Of a stretch of 64,000 nucleotides of DNA, positions 18,543 to 29,979 are shown one piece after another. Both the position numbers and the translations under genes were made by a program. Where the stretch lies: positions 1,488,001 through 1,552,000 of the forward strand of contig NZ_CP035490.1 of the NCBI RefSeq assembly GCF_004135205.1. Direction: 5' to 3'. This DNA comes from Hahella sp. KA22 (GTDB taxonomy: Bacteria > Pseudomonadota > Gammaproteobacteria > Pseudomonadales > Oleiphilaceae). The notes beneath the pieces are model-generated. The model searched no databases and was not told where the DNA came from. It saw nothing but the letters and a program-made list of their open reading frames with translations. Every line of letters begins with the position of its first letter. Position 1 is the stretch's first letter.

Positions 18543-18812
18543 ATGAGCGACATTGAAAACGACGACTTTGAAGATCTGGAGCCAACCTATGATTCCGGCG
18601 CGGCTGATTCTGATGATGAGGGTGCGGCTGCTAAACAGGCTGCGGATTCAGAGGCACAGTCGCTTGCGATAAAGAACAAAATTCGGGAGCAGTTACAGAG
18701 CGATATTGAAGCCTTCCTGCAACGCGGAGGTCAGGTGCAAACCATTGCTAACGATGTGCGCGCGGACCCGCCCCGAAAACCGGATATGCAGTATGGCAGT
18801 AATCCAATATAA
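18543..18812 (+). CDS. sutA: SutA-like RNA polymerase-associated regulator
   Basis: An 89-residue protein with a strongly acidic, low-complexity N-terminus (DIENDDFEDLEPTYD), a central helix (AIKNKIREQLQSDIEAFLQRGG) and a conserved tail, QVQTIANDVRADPPRKPD followed by a YGSNPI end. This three-part layout and the tail (RGGxVQ..., ADPPxKPD, YGSxPI) match Pseudomonas aeruginosa SutA as I remember it. SutA binds RNA polymerase and affects transcription during slow growth. A strong GGAGGT ribosome binding site precedes the ATG. It is monocistronic, with long flanks on both sides. Confidence 0.8.
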   Translation: MSDIENDDFEDLEPTYDSGAADSDDEGAAAKQAADSEAQSLAIKNKIREQLQSDIEAFLQRGGQVQTIANDVRADPPRKPDMQYGSNPI

Positions 18813-19076
18813 CGACTAAATTGCATGGCGCTGTGAGGCCCGTTTCGATGCATGATAGGCGTCGGACGGGTAACTCGGCGCTTACTGGTTTTGCTGTTAA
18901 GTCTTTGTTCTGATTGTCAATAATATTTCCCCTCCTTGCTTTTCTTTAATTCCTTGCCTGAGACCTGCGTCACGCTATTGCTGTGAGATTTTTCCTTCTT
19001 TATACTCTCCCTTCGCAGCGTGCACTCATCAAATAATAAATTGCGTTGAAAACAAGATAATAATAAGGAAAACACA

Positions 19077-19871
19077 ATGGACGTCCTGATTCTGCTTATG
19101 GGCCTTACGCTCATTACTGCAGGGTGGGTCCTGATATGGGAGTTCACCCGGTTTCTCCACTGCGCTTACGCCGTTCAAGGACGTGTCGTGTCACTTGAGC
19201 CTGGTTACGGTATGCGCAAAAAAATGGCGCAGCCTGGCAAAGCGTCTTACAGCTTCTTTCCTGTTATCGAATATCAATGGCAAGGCGATAGAATTCGCTT
19301 CACCTCTCTTGACGACAAGTGTATCGCCGGTCTGCAGATTGGCGACCAGGTACAACTGTCATTCTCCCGTTCCCGTCGCAAACACACGCGTATTGGTCGT
19401 CTGGTGGCGTTGATGATCGCCTCCATGACCATGCTGGTTGCAGGCATCCTCGGTGGCGCCATGTTGCTGGGACAGCAGGTGGATGTTATTCACATCCTGC
19501 TCGGTTCGGTGGTGTTGGCTATTTGCCTGTTCATTATTGTGCTTTACCTGCGTCAGCAGGACGAAACCGCCGCCGACAGCGTTCACCATGTACGCCGTCG
19601 CGTGCTTAACTGCGTGTTTCTTCAGGAGCCCACCAATGTATGTCATTGGCGCGCTTTATTTACCAACCGCAGACAGCGTCGTCGCATATGGGCGTCGCGG
19701 GTGCTGGGCGGAGGTTGTCTGGCGACAGGGGCTTTTCTGTTCGCGGCGGCTTTTTTTCTTGGCGGCGCTGGATTGGCGCCACAACTATCGGGCGGCGATT
19801 ACACCGCGGATGCTGAGTTTGTTCAACCTGCTGCAAGTCGTGTCGTACAGCATACGGTCATTCGAAACTAG
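19077..19871 (+). CDS. DUF3592-like membrane protein
   Basis: A 264-residue protein with an N-terminal membrane segment (about 3-22). A small beta-rich extramembrane domain follows (about 35-100; GRVVSLEPGYGMR, FFPVIEYQWQGDRIRF, GDQVQLSFS). Two adjacent membrane segments (about 108-160), a basic loop, and a final membrane segment (about 218-240) complete it. The domain between the first two segments resembles DUF3592 proteins, which are of unknown function. AATAAGGAAAAC precedes the ATG. It has no operon partner; the next gene converges on it. Confidence 0.6.
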   Translation: MDVLILLMGLTLITAGWVLIWEFTRFLHCAYAVQGRVVSLEPGYGMRKKMAQPGKASYSFFPVIEYQWQGDRIRFTSLDDKCIAGLQIGDQVQLSFSRSRRKHTRIGRLVALMIASMTMLVAGILGGAMLLGQQVDVIHILLGSVVLAICLFIIVLYLRQQDETAADSVHHVRRRVLNCVFLQEPTNVCHWRALFTNRRQRRRIWASRVLGGGCLATGAFLFAAAFFLGGAGLAPQLSGGDYTADAEFVQPAASRVVQHTVIRN

Positions 19872-19902
19872 TCTTTATGGGCGCGCTAACTGAGTCAGGG
19901 GA

Positions 19903-19936
19903 GGGCGGCTCCTTCTCAGTACGCCGAGCGCCGCCC
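19903..19936. other. GC-rich hairpin between convergent genes
   Basis: GGGCGGC at 19903 can pair with GCCGCCC at 19930. It sits between convergent genes, where a terminator is expected, but it lacks a T-tract, so its role is uncertain. Confidence 0.35.
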
Positions 19937-19950
19937 ATGCTGTCTCCTCA

Positions 19951-22137
19951 CTAAACTTCGTTATTACTTCGCCCTAACGCAGAGCTCATATCTGTCTCGC
20001 TCTTGCGCCGCCAGCGGTGCCATTTCTCCAGCCATTGCAACGCTTTTTGCGGCGCGTGCGCGCGCTTCCATTCGCCGGCGGCGTACTTATTGGTTTCTGA
20101 CAAAGTCGGGTAGATGTGGATAACCCCCAGGATTTTGTTCAGGCCAATGCCATGCTTCATCGCCGTGATGTACTCAGTTATCAACTCACCTGCATGGTGA
20201 CCGACGATAGTGGCGCCAAGGATTTTGTCTTTTCCGGGGACGGTCAATACTTTTATAAACCCATGGGCTTCACTGTCTGCAATAGCGCGGTCCAAGTCAT
20301 CAATACCATAACGGGTGACTTCGTAGGGAATATTGCGAGCGATAGCGTCCTGTTCATTCAGTCCGACGCGCGCCACTTCGGGGTCGGTAAAAGTCGCCCA
20401 GGGGATCACCCGATAATCCGCTCTGAATTTTCGAAATACGCCAAACAGGCTGTTTACCGCTGCGTACCAGGCTTGATGGGCGGCAGTGTGCGTAAATTGA
20501 TAGGGACCTGCGACATCGCCCGCTGCATAGATAGTCGGTATTTCTGTCTGTAAGTACTCATTTACTCGTAGCGTTCCATCTTTGTTGACGTTGAGCTGTA
20601 GTTTTTCCAGCCCCAGATTGCTGGTGTTGGCTCTGCGCCCGACCGCCAGCAGCACTTTATCGAAGGCGAGCTCTATTTCTTCCCCGTCTTTTTCACAGAT
20701 TAACAAGCTGCTTCCAGAGGCGTCTCGCTTGAATGCTTTAGCGCTATAGCCCAAGCGCAAGTCAACGCCCTCGTTACGAAAACGCTCTTCCACCACTGCG
20801 GATACATCCGCATCTTCTCTTGGCATCAGTCGAGGGGACATGTCCAATTGTGTAACCTTGACGCCGAGGCGCTGAAACGCCTGGGTAAGCTCGCAGCCAA
20901 TAGGGCCGCCCCCAATGATCAGTAGACGCTCTGGCTTGTCGCGCAGACTCCAGATTGTATCGGAGGTGTAATACTCCACTGAATCCAGGCCAGGAATTGG
21001 CGGAACAAAAGGGCGGGCGCCGGTGGCGATGACGATATTGCGTGTTGTCAAAACCTGCCCATTCACCTTTACCCGGTAAGGGTCGAGAATGGTCGCCTCA
21101 CCTTCGAGACACTCAACGCCCAGGTCGGTGTAACGCTGAACGGAGTCGTGAGGCTCAACCTGTCTGATCACGGACTGCACGCGCTCCATGACGGCGGCGA
21201 AATCTACCTTGGGATTACTGGTCTGGACGCCAAACTCGCCAGCGCGTTCGACATAATTGGCGATCTTTGCTGACCGGATTAACGCTTTGCTGGGTACGCA
21301 TCCCGTGTTCAGGCAGTCTCCGCCCATTTTGTGCTTTTCGATAAGAGTGACTTTGGCCTTTACCGCCGCGGCGATGTAAGACGTCACCAGCCCAGCGGCT
21401 CCCGCGCCAATAACCACCAGATTGCGATCAAAATGGGCCGGCTTATCCACCCCCACCAAGGCTTTACGCGCTTTCAGCGCGTCCAGGATGCGTCGGGCGA
21501 TAAAGGGAAATATTCCCAGCAAGACGAAAGAGGCAATCAGTCCTGGAGTTAAAATGCCTGAAGCGGATTGCACTTGTCCGAGTTGCGTGCCTGCGTTGAC
21601 GTACACAATGGTGCCGGGGAGCATGCCTAACTGACTGACCCAGAAGAAAGTACGGGTTTTAATTGGCGTCAGTCCCATCACAAGATTAATGACGAAAAAC
21701 GGAAATAGCGGCACTAAGCGGAGTCCAAACAAGTACATTGCCCCCTCTCGCTCGACGCCGGCGTTAATAGCTTGCAGTGAGTCGCCGAATCTGTCCTGCA
21801 CCCAGTCGCGCAAGGAAAGACGAGAAACTAAAAAGGCGACAGTGGAGCCGATTACGCTGGCGAAAGACACCAATAAAGTCCCTTCGAACAGGCCGAAAAC
21901 AGCGCCGCCAACCAGCGTTAAGACGGTCGCCGCCGGCAAAGACAGGCCTGTGACCACCACATAGACGACAAAATAAATGGCGGCGGCGGTGAACGGGTTG
22001 GCTGAGGTGTAGGCGGATATCGCCTCCCGTTGCTCCGCAAAATACTCAAGGCTGAAGTAGCGGTTGAGGTCGAACAGGAAAAATGCGCCGATCAGCAACG
22101 CCAACAGCAATAACAGGCCAAGTCTTTTTGCTTTCAT
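19951..22137 (-). CDS. VTT membrane domain fused to a pyridine nucleotide-disulfide oxidoreductase
   Basis: A 728-residue fusion. The N-terminal 230 residues are a TVP38/VTT-type membrane domain with about six hydrophobic segments (motifs FVVYVVVTGLSLPAA, GSTVAFLVSR). The rest (about 237-700) is a flavin disulfide reductase like mercuric reductase and dihydrolipoamide dehydrogenase. It has an FAD site VVIGAGAAGL, the redox centre GGDCLNTGCVPSK, an NAD(P) site LLIIGGGPIGCEL, and ATIVGHHAGELI near the C-terminus. Both redox cysteines are present. I expect an inner-membrane-tethered reductase with a cytoplasmic catalytic part. The substrate is unknown. This fusion type occurs in other proteobacteria but is little studied. 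Confidence 0.85.
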   Translation of the reverse strand: MKAKRLGLLLLLALLIGAFFLFDLNRYFSLEYFAEQREAISAYTSANPFTAAAIYFVVYVVVTGLSLPAATVLTLVGGAVFGLFEGTLLVSFASVIGSTVAFLVSRLSLRDWVQDRFGDSLQAINAGVEREGAMYLFGLRLVPLFPFFVINLVMGLTPIKTRTFFWVSQLGMLPGTIVYVNAGTQLGQVQSASGILTPGLIASFVLLGIFPFIARRILDALKARKALVGVDKPAHFDRNLVVIGAGAAGLVTSYIAAAVKAKVTLIEKHKMGGDCLNTGCVPSKALIRSAKIANYVERAGEFGVQTSNPKVDFAAVMERVQSVIRQVEPHDSVQRYTDLGVECLEGEATILDPYRVKVNGQVLTTRNIVIATGARPFVPPIPGLDSVEYYTSDTIWSLRDKPERLLIIGGGPIGCELTQAFQRLGVKVTQLDMSPRLMPREDADVSAVVEERFRNEGVDLRLGYSAKAFKRDASGSSLLICEKDGEEIELAFDKVLLAVGRRANTSNLGLEKLQLNVNKDGTLRVNEYLQTEIPTIYAAGDVAGPYQFTHTAAHQAWYAAVNSLFGVFRKFRADYRVIPWATFTDPEVARVGLNEQDAIARNIPYEVTRYGIDDLDRAIADSEAHGFIKVLTVPGKDKILGATIVGHHAGELITEYITAMKHGIGLNKILGVIHIYPTLSETNKYAAGEWKRAHAPQKALQWLEKWHRWRRKSETDMSSALGRSNNEV

Positions 22138-22285
22138 GTCTTATTTCCGAAACCCAAGGGCGTTAAAAAGTCAGTGATGAAATAGACCTCGTACTGAGGA
22201 GAATAGTTCAATTTATCTTGCCTGAAATCCCTTCTCTGAGGTGAGGAAATGGCGTGGCGCTCATGAAAACAAAGGCTTATCATGA

Positions 22286-23329
<1,044 letters not shown>

Positions 23330-23357
23330 CCAACAAACGCTTAAGGATTACAGTTTC

Positions 23358-25496
23358 ATGAGTAGCGATTCGACAACGGTTGCCGTTAATGATGTGTTAG
23401 AAGGGGAGGCAGACTCCTCACAGGTCCCTGTGATAGACCTGAACAGTTCCGAGTATTTCTTCAACCGTGAGCTGAGCCATCTGCAGTTTAACGCCCGAGT
23501 GTTGAATCAGGTCTTGGATTCCTCCCACCCGCTACTGATGAGGTTGATGTTTTCATGCATATTCAGCAGCAACATGGACGAATTTTTCGAAATTCGTGTG
23601 GCGGGCCTTAAGCAACAGATCAAATATGGACGGGAAACGGTCGGCGCTGACGGTATGTCGCCAGCGCAGACGTTACAGCATATCGCAGAGCAGGCGCACA
23701 AGCTGGTAGAGCAGCAATACAGTGAGCTGAATGATGTGATGATTCCCGCTCTGGAGCAGGAGAATATCTTCTTCCTGCGCCGCGCGGACTGGACGCCGAC
23801 CCAGCGAGACTGGGTGGCCCAGTATTTCGAGCGCGAATTGCTGCCAGTCATCAACCCTATCGGACTGGACCCCAGTCACCCCTTTCCCCGTCTGGTCAAT
23901 AAGAGCCTGAACTTTATCGTTGAGTTGGACGGCAAAGACGCTTTTGGTCGTGAGACAGGCATGGCTATCGTCCCGGCGCCGCGTTCATTACCAAGATTGG
24001 TGCGGTTACCAGACGAAGTCTGCGAAGGCGGCGATAACCTGATTTTCCTTTCTTCCGTCATTCACGCTCACGCCGATGATCTGTTCCCTGGCATGACGGT
24101 GAAGGGCATGTACCAGTTCCGCATTACTCGTAACGCGGACCTGGTGTTGGAAGAAGACGATATGGAAGACTTGGCGCAGGCATTGCGCGGGGAGCTTCTC
24201 AGCCGTCGTTTCGGCGATGCGGTGCGGTTGGAGGTGGCGGATAACTGCCCTGAGGAACTGGTGCAGTTTCTATTGCAGGAGTTTGGCCTGACGGAAACCG
24301 AATGTTATCGCGTCGCGGGTCCTGTAAATCTGACGCGCTTGCTTGCCGTAAATGACTTTGTTAACCGGCCTGATCTGCAGTACCCAGGGTTCACTCCTGG
24401 ATTACCCAAAGAAATGCGGCATAAAGAGAACCTGTTCGAGGTCGTCGCCAAACAGGATATTCTGCTGCTGCATCCATTTCAGAGCTTTACGCCGGTCATT
24501 GACCTCCTGCGTCAGGCTGCGAAAGATCCTAACGTGCTGGCCATTCGCCAGACGCTGTATCGCTCCGGCAGCCAGTCTGAAATCGTCGCGGCTTTGGTTG
24601 ACGCCGCCCGCCGCGGTAAGGAAGTGACAGCGGTTATCGAGCTGCGCGCCCGCTTCGACGAGGCGGAAAACCTGGAGTTGGCGAGTCGCTTGCAGGAGGC
24701 CGGGGTTATTGTGGTGTATGGCGTGGTGGGTTTTAAAACTCACGCGAAAATGATTCTGATTGTCCGTCGCGAAGAAGGCCAGCTGCGCCGCTATGTTCAC
24801 TTGGGCACCGGCAACTACCACGCCAGCAACGCCAGACTTTACACGGACTACAGCCTGCTGACCGCGGAGAACGCCCTGTGTGAGGATGTGCACAGGATAT
24901 TCCTGCAGCTGACCGGAATGGGCAAGGCGCTCAAAATCAGGAAGCTGTTCCATGCGCCGTTCACGTTACATGACAAGTTGCTGGGGTTGATCAGCCGCGA
25001 GGCGGAAAACGCCAAAGCGGGTAAAGAGGCGTATATCCTCGCCAAGTTCAATGCGCTGACAGAGCCTAAGGTTATCACTGCGCTGTATGAAGCCTCCCAG
25101 GCCGGGGTGCGCATTGACCTGCTTATTCGCGGTATCTGCTGTTTGCGCCCAGGGGTTCCCGGCGTGTCTGAAAATATTCAAGTGCGCTCGGTTGTCGGAC
25201 GTTTTCTGGAGCATACTCGCGCCTTTTACTTTCACAATCACGGCAAATATGAAGTGTACGCCTCCAGCGCCGACTGGATGGTGCGCAATCTGTTGAATCG
25301 GGTTGAGACCTGCTTCCCCATCGAACGAAAAGAACTGGCGGAGCGTATTAAAAGCGAGCTGGACGCCTACTTGCGGGATAACTCCAACGCCTGGCTTTTG
25401 CAGTCGGACGGCTCCTATGAGCGTAAGGCGATAGAAGAGGGCGAGGAGCGCTTCAACGCCCAGAACTTTTTGCTCACTCAGCTGGCTTCCGTTTAG
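23358..25496 (+). CDS. ppk1: Polyphosphate kinase 1
   Basis: A 712-residue enzyme that makes polyphosphate from ATP. The N-terminal region ([28 protein letters not shown]) is diagnostic. The catalytic part has [29 protein letters not shown], the autophosphorylated histidine motif [15 protein letters not shown], and HLGTGNYH. Length is normal for the family. It lies between hemB and an AI-2E family transporter gene, all on the plus strand with short gaps. Confidence 0.96.
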   Translation: MSSDSTTVAVNDVLEGEADSSQVPVIDLNSSEYFFNRELSHLQFNARVLNQVLDSSHPLLMRLMFSCIFSSNMDEFFEIRVAGLKQQIKYGRETVGADGMSPAQTLQHIAEQAHKLVEQQYSELNDVMIPALEQENIFFLRRADWTPTQRDWVAQYFERELLPVINPIGLDPSHPFPRLVNKSLNFIVELDGKDAFGRETGMAIVPAPRSLPRLVRLPDEVCEGGDNLIFLSSVIHAHADDLFPGMTVKGMYQFRITRNADLVLEEDDMEDLAQALRGELLSRRFGDAVRLEVADNCPEELVQFLLQEFGLTETECYRVAGPVNLTRLLAVNDFVNRPDLQYPGFTPGLPKEMRHKENLFEVVAKQDILLLHPFQSFTPVIDLLRQAAKDPNVLAIRQTLYRSGSQSEIVAALVDAARRGKEVTAVIELRARFDEAENLELASRLQEAGVIVVYGVVGFKTHAKMILIVRREEGQLRRYVHLGTGNYHASNARLYTDYSLLTAENALCEDVHRIFLQLTGMGKALKIRKLFHAPFTLHDKLLGLISREAENAKAGKEAYILAKFNALTEPKVITALYEASQAGVRIDLLIRGICCLRPGVPGVSENIQVRSVVGRFLEHTRAFYFHNHGKYEVYASSADWMVRNLLNRVETCFPIERKELAERIKSELDAYLRDNSNAWLLQSDGSYERKAIEEGEERFNAQNFLLTQLASV

Positions 25497-25529
25497 GAAG
25501 CCCTCTCTGTAATTTCCAGGAGCACTTTT

Positions 25530-26564
25530 ATGTCTCAGCAGGCAGGATTTTCTGCAGGCGCGCGATTTTTAATCACCCTGGCGGCGTTTATCGTTGTCGT
25601 CGCCGGTATTAAACAGGCGGAGTCTATTGTCTCGGTTTTTCTCCTTTCCGCTTTTTTCGCCATTTTGTGCACGCCGCCATTTGTCTTTCTTCAGTCCAAA
25701 GGCGTACCCGCCTGGCTTTCATTAATACTGGTGCTGGTGGGAATCACCTGTGCGCAATTGCTGGTGGTGAGCGTCATTGCTTCGTCATTGGCGGACTTTA
25801 AGGAAAATCTGGATTTTTATCAGGAACGCCTGCAGGGGGTGAGCGGAGAGTTCATCAACTGGCTGAATTCGATGGGAATACATATTTCCCAAAGCGTCGT
25901 TAAGAATTACTTCAACCCTGGCTCGCTGCTCAAGACCGCCGTGAATATGCTGGGAGGACTGGGAGGCGTTTTGTCCAACGCCTTTCTCATTGTTTTGACC
26001 GTGATTTTTATGGTGTTTGAGGCTACGGTGCTGCCCAATAAACTGCATCGGGCCTTTGAGGGGCGCATGGCTTTCGAGCGTATGGATTTGTTTCTCGACA
26101 ACGTAAAACGTTACATGTCGATAAAGACCATCATCAGTCTGGTGACGGGATTAACAGTTTGGATCATGTTGTTGGCGCTGGGAGTGGATTATGCGCTGCT
26201 ATGGGCGGTGCTGGCGTTGCTGTTCAACTTTATCCCTAATATTGGGTCAATCATTGCGGCGATTCCCGCGGTTTTGCTGGCGCTGATTCAATTGGGGCCG
26301 GGTCATGCGGCTATCGCCGGCGCGGGCTATGTCGTGATCAATGTGGTGATGGGGAATATTATCGAGCCCAAGTTCATGGGGCGTGGATTGGGCCTGTCTA
26401 CTCTGGTGGTCTTTCTATCACTGGTATTCTGGGGATGGATACTGGGACCAGTAGGGATGCTGCTGTCCGTTCCGTTAACCATGATGTTAAAAATTGCGTT
26501 GGACTCCAGCGAAGAAACCCGCTGGATGTCCATATTGATGGGGTCTGAAAGTGAAGGGGAGTGA
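25530..26564 (+). CDS. AI-2E family transporter (PerM/YhhT-like permease)
   Basis: A 344-residue polytopic membrane protein. Two membrane segments lie at the N-terminus, a soluble-looking stretch is inserted around 75-135, and five or six segments follow, with the typical VDYALLWAVLALLFNFIPNIG and a C-terminal LGLSTLVVFLSLVFWGW region. AGGAGC precedes the ATG at good spacing. The family includes TqsA (AI-2 export) but most members have no proven substrate and some act as ion antiporters, so quorum signalling should not be assumed. It follows ppk1 by 33 bases. Confidence 0.88.
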   Translation: MSQQAGFSAGARFLITLAAFIVVVAGIKQAESIVSVFLLSAFFAILCTPPFVFLQSKGVPAWLSLILVLVGITCAQLLVVSVIASSLADFKENLDFYQERLQGVSGEFINWLNSMGIHISQSVVKNYFNPGSLLKTAVNMLGGLGGVLSNAFLIVLTVIFMVFEATVLPNKLHRAFEGRMAFERMDLFLDNVKRYMSIKTIISLVTGLTVWIMLLALGVDYALLWAVLALLFNFIPNIGSIIAAIPAVLLALIQLGPGHAAIAGAGYVVINVVMGNIIEPKFMGRGLGLSTLVVFLSLVFWGWILGPVGMLLSVPLTMMLKIALDSSEETRWMSILMGSESEGE

Positions 26565-26574
26565 AGCGGACTCT

Positions 26575-27129
26575 TCAGCTGCCGGGCTCAATCAGTACGC
26601 CGCCTGTGTTTAAGCGCTGCAGCTCCCGCTGGCGCTCCTGGCTAAACTGGAGCGCGCGGTCCATCTTTTCGTTATAAAGCTCCAGCCACGTGCGAGACCC
26701 AGGCACCATGCGCGCCAGATCGTACATCCCTTCTTTGACGCCGCGAATAAACTCCTGGTAGCTCGCTTCCTGCTTCAGTAAGAGGCGCTGAAAAGCGGGA
26801 GCGCTGCCGTTTGCAATGGAGGTTTTGATAGTAGGAATCTCGGCATTCAGGGCGGCGACCTGCTCGCGGGTCGCCTGGAGTTCCTGTCGCAACTCCTGCA
26901 CTTTATTTTGCAGGTCTGCGATCTCCGCTGTTTTCGCGGAATCGCCTCCGCTGTCCATAGCGCTGATGATGGAGACGGTGATAGTGACGGATAACGTCAC
27001 GACGATCAGCATGGCGAGTAATAGCAAGAAAAAGCGGTTCAGCGACATGCTTTTCTCGAGCAGCGTCAGCCGTTGTGCTTCGGTCATTTGTTCGTCTTCC
27101 GCTTCTTTTTCTCGCTCACGGGTAGCCAT
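26575..27129 (-). CDS. Membrane-anchored coiled-coil protein of unknown function
   Basis: A 184-residue protein. A charged N-terminal cytoplasmic tail (about 1-30) leads to one membrane segment (about 31-55; FFLLLLAMLIVVTLSVTITV). A coiled coil follows (about 66-105; IADLQNKVQELRQELQATREQVAALNAEI), then a helical domain with MYDLARMVPGSRTWLELYNEKMDRALQF. GGAGAT precedes the ATG. I recognise no named family. It stands alone and converges on the AI-2E gene. Confidence 0.65.
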   Translation of the reverse strand: MATREREKEAEDEQMTEAQRLTLLEKSMSLNRFFLLLLAMLIVVTLSVTITVSIISAMDSGGDSAKTAEIADLQNKVQELRQELQATREQVAALNAEIPTIKTSIANGSAPAFQRLLLKQEASYQEFIRGVKEGMYDLARMVPGSRTWLELYNEKMDRALQFSQERQRELQRLNTGGVLIEPGS

Positions 27130-27325
27130 GATCTATCTCCAGCAAAAATACAATGATGAGACGGCTTCGCCGTTTGGAAATACATTTCCAGTTTATAAGT
27201 TTAGCCCACATTGCTTAAAGATGTCGTGAACTAATAAAGGTAAGTCCTTTATATCAGGTAAAAACAAGTAAAAGAGAGTGAGGATATATTGCCGAACTTA
27301 TATAAAAAGGGGATAGATAAAGGTG

Positions 27326-27351
27326 GGGACGGACAGTTATGCGTCCGTCCC
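27326..27351 (-). terminator. Probable terminator of the ferredoxin gene
   Basis: GGGACGGAC and GTCCGTCCC form a perfect 9-bp stem with an 8-base loop just beyond the ferredoxin stop. Only a weak T-rich stretch follows on the minus strand. Confidence 0.55.
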
Positions 27352-27361
27352 GGCAAGCGTA

Positions 27362-27679
<318 letters not shown>

Positions 27680-27731
27680 CTATACAGTGCTCTAGAAACA
27701 CGCTGATTGTATCAAAAACACAACCCTGGAA

Positions 27732-28235
<504 letters not shown>

Positions 28236-28264
28236 TCAGCTAAAGGTAGGTTATGGGGTTAAGT

Positions 28265-28312
28265 GGGCGCGTAGCCTGTACTGCGCGCAATTCGCGTATA
28301 GGCTACGCGCCC
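28265..28312. repeat. Long inverted repeat (13-17 bp arms)
   Basis: GGGCGCGTAGCCT at 28265-28277 is perfectly complementary to 28300-28312, and pairing can extend about four more bases inward with one G-T pair. There is no T-tract. It lies between the 3' end of the aldehyde dehydrogenase gene and the start of coaD. Confidence 0.75.
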
Positions 28313-28361
28313 CGAAGGCGCGGCGCAAGTTGAGTCGCTAGAGGCGTCTATCGGCGAACGT

Positions 28362-28377
28362 TCGACCGTTCGGTCGA
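28362..28377. repeat. 16-bp palindrome
   Basis: TCGACCG-TT-CGGTCGA is a perfect inverted repeat 30 bases before the aldehyde dehydrogenase stop on the plus coordinate. It could be part of that gene's 3' end structure or, together with the repeat at 28265, a repetitive extragenic element. Confidence 0.55.
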
Positions 28378-28407
28378 CTGTATCTAGTGTGGATTCGGCT
28401 GTTCCCG

Positions 28408-29853
28408 CTAACGCAGGAACAGCTTGTATACCAACTGATGCAGCAGTGTGCCGTGAGGCGGGAAGATAATTTTTCCGCTGTGAAAACGCTGCTTCGTATG
28501 TACGGCTTTGTGGTTAGAGAAATTGAGAAAGCCTTCCTTGCCGTGATAGTGGCCCATGCCGGACTCACCGATGCCGCCAAACGGCAGGTCGTCCTGGGCG
28601 AAGTGCACTAGTGTATCGTTAATGCAGACGCCGCCTGCGTGAGTGCGCTCCAATAGATGCTTTTGCTCGCTTTTCTTATAGCCAAAATAGTAGAGGGCCA
28701 AGGGGCGAGGACGATTATTAATGTAGCGAATGGCGTCATCAATGGAGTGGTATGGAACGATCGGTAATAGAGGTCCGAATATTTCCTCTTGCAATACCTT
28801 CATCTCTGGCGTGGCGTTGATAATCAGCGTCAGCGGAAGTTTACGGGCTCCGCGACTGAAATCCTCATTGGCCGGATTCATTTCAATCAGCGTTGCGCCT
28901 TTGTCTTGCGCATCTTTCAAGTAACCGTTCAGGCGCTTGAGCTGACGGTCGTTAATGATCGCTGTGTAATCCGGGTTGTCTTTTAATGACGCATATAGCT
29001 TGCGAAACTTCTCTCTAAAGGCGTCGATGAAGGGCTCTATTTTGTCTTCGGGACATAGAACGTAGTCTGGGGCAATACAGGTTTGGCCGGCGTTAAACGC
29101 TTTGCCAAAGGCGATCCGCTCAGCGGCGTCAGTGATCGGAATATTTTTCGAAATCACTGCGGGGGACTTGCCGCCCAGTTCAAGCGTCACTGGTGTAAGG
29201 TTTTCCGCCGCCGCGCGCATGACCATGCGTCCGACAGCAGTGGAGCCGGTGAATATCAGGTGGTCAAATGGCTGGCGGGAAAACTCGGCGGCGACATCGG
29301 CCTCGCCAACGATCACGGAAACCAAGTCCTCGCTAAAGGTGTTAGCCATTAGGTCCTGGAATACCTGGGAAGTGCGCGGCGTATACTCGGACATTTTTAT
29401 CATCGCCCGATTGCCTGCCGCTAATGCTGTGATCAGTGGACCAACCGCCAGATTGAGAGGGTAATTCCAGGGAACGATGATACCCACTACACCCAGCGCT
29501 TGATAGTGGACTGAATTTTCGGAACCGAAAAACAGTAGCCCTACTTGCCGGCGGGAAGGCTTCATCCAGGATTTAAGATGCTTCAGCGTATAGTTGATGC
29601 CTTGTATGGCGGGCATGAACTCCGCTAAAAGCGTTTCGTCGCGAGATCGGGAGGAAAAGTCTTCATTAATGGCGTCAAGCAACGCCTCTTGATTGTTCAG
29701 CAACGCTTTTTTTAAGCGAATCAAGGTATCGCGTCGCACTTCGTAACTGGGGTTGGGGGCGTGGTCAAACGCGCGTTTTTGCGCTTGAAACGCCCGGTGC
29801 AGGTGCTGAATTTCTTTCTTGCTAGTTGTGATCGTGAGAACGTCCGCCGCCAT
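28408..29853 (-). CDS. Coniferyl-aldehyde dehydrogenase-like aldehyde dehydrogenase
   Basis: A 481-residue NAD(P)-dependent aldehyde dehydrogenase. The ATG at 29853 is preceded by AGGAGG at ideal spacing and is preferred to an ATG nine codons upstream. Landmarks are PWNYPLNLAVGPLITALAAGN, the catalytic glutamate motif LELGGKSP, the catalytic cysteine in FNAGQTCIAPDY, and EEIFGPLLPIVPY. Length and motif spacing fit the class 3 / CalB-type group that oxidises fatty and aromatic aldehydes. It is divergent from a TetR gene, with a perfect palindrome between them, so TetR control is likely. The true substrate is not predictable. Confidence 0.87.
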   Translation of the reverse strand: MAADVLTITTSKKEIQHLHRAFQAQKRAFDHAPNPSYEVRRDTLIRLKKALLNNQEALLDAINEDFSSRSRDETLLAEFMPAIQGINYTLKHLKSWMKPSRRQVGLLFFGSENSVHYQALGVVGIIVPWNYPLNLAVGPLITALAAGNRAMIKMSEYTPRTSQVFQDLMANTFSEDLVSVIVGEADVAAEFSRQPFDHLIFTGSTAVGRMVMRAAAENLTPVTLELGGKSPAVISKNIPITDAAERIAFGKAFNAGQTCIAPDYVLCPEDKIEPFIDAFREKFRKLYASLKDNPDYTAIINDRQLKRLNGYLKDAQDKGATLIEMNPANEDFSRGARKLPLTLIINATPEMKVLQEEIFGPLLPIVPYHSIDDAIRYINNRPRPLALYYFGYKKSEQKHLLERTHAGGVCINDTLVHFAQDDLPFGGIGESGMGHYHGKEGFLNFSNHKAVHTKQRFHSGKIIFPPHGTLLHQLVYKLFLR

Positions 29854-29926
29854 TATCGCCTCCTGGGCGTCTTGCCCCATGGTGCTGATTTTTGTTTTTC
29901 TACGCTTGCATCAGTGGTTATATTTT

Positions 29927-29942
29927 TAGAGTATATACTCTA
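29927..29942. promoter_or_regulatory. 16-bp palindrome, probable TetR operator
   Basis: TAGAGTATATACTCTA is a perfect palindrome in the divergent promoter region between the aldehyde dehydrogenase gene and the TetR gene. A shared operator there would let the regulator control both itself and the dehydrogenase. Confidence 0.65.
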
Positions 29943-29979
29943 GGTGTCAAGACCTGATGTATAGAAGGAACTATTCATA

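Noticed and set aside
19951-22137. Mercury resistance operon
   Set aside because: The reductase half resembles MerA, but it is fused to a VTT domain and no merR, merT or merP lies nearby.
25530-26564. AI-2E family gene as evidence for AI-2 quorum sensing
   Set aside because: The family name over-predicts; no lux or lsr gene is visible in the window.
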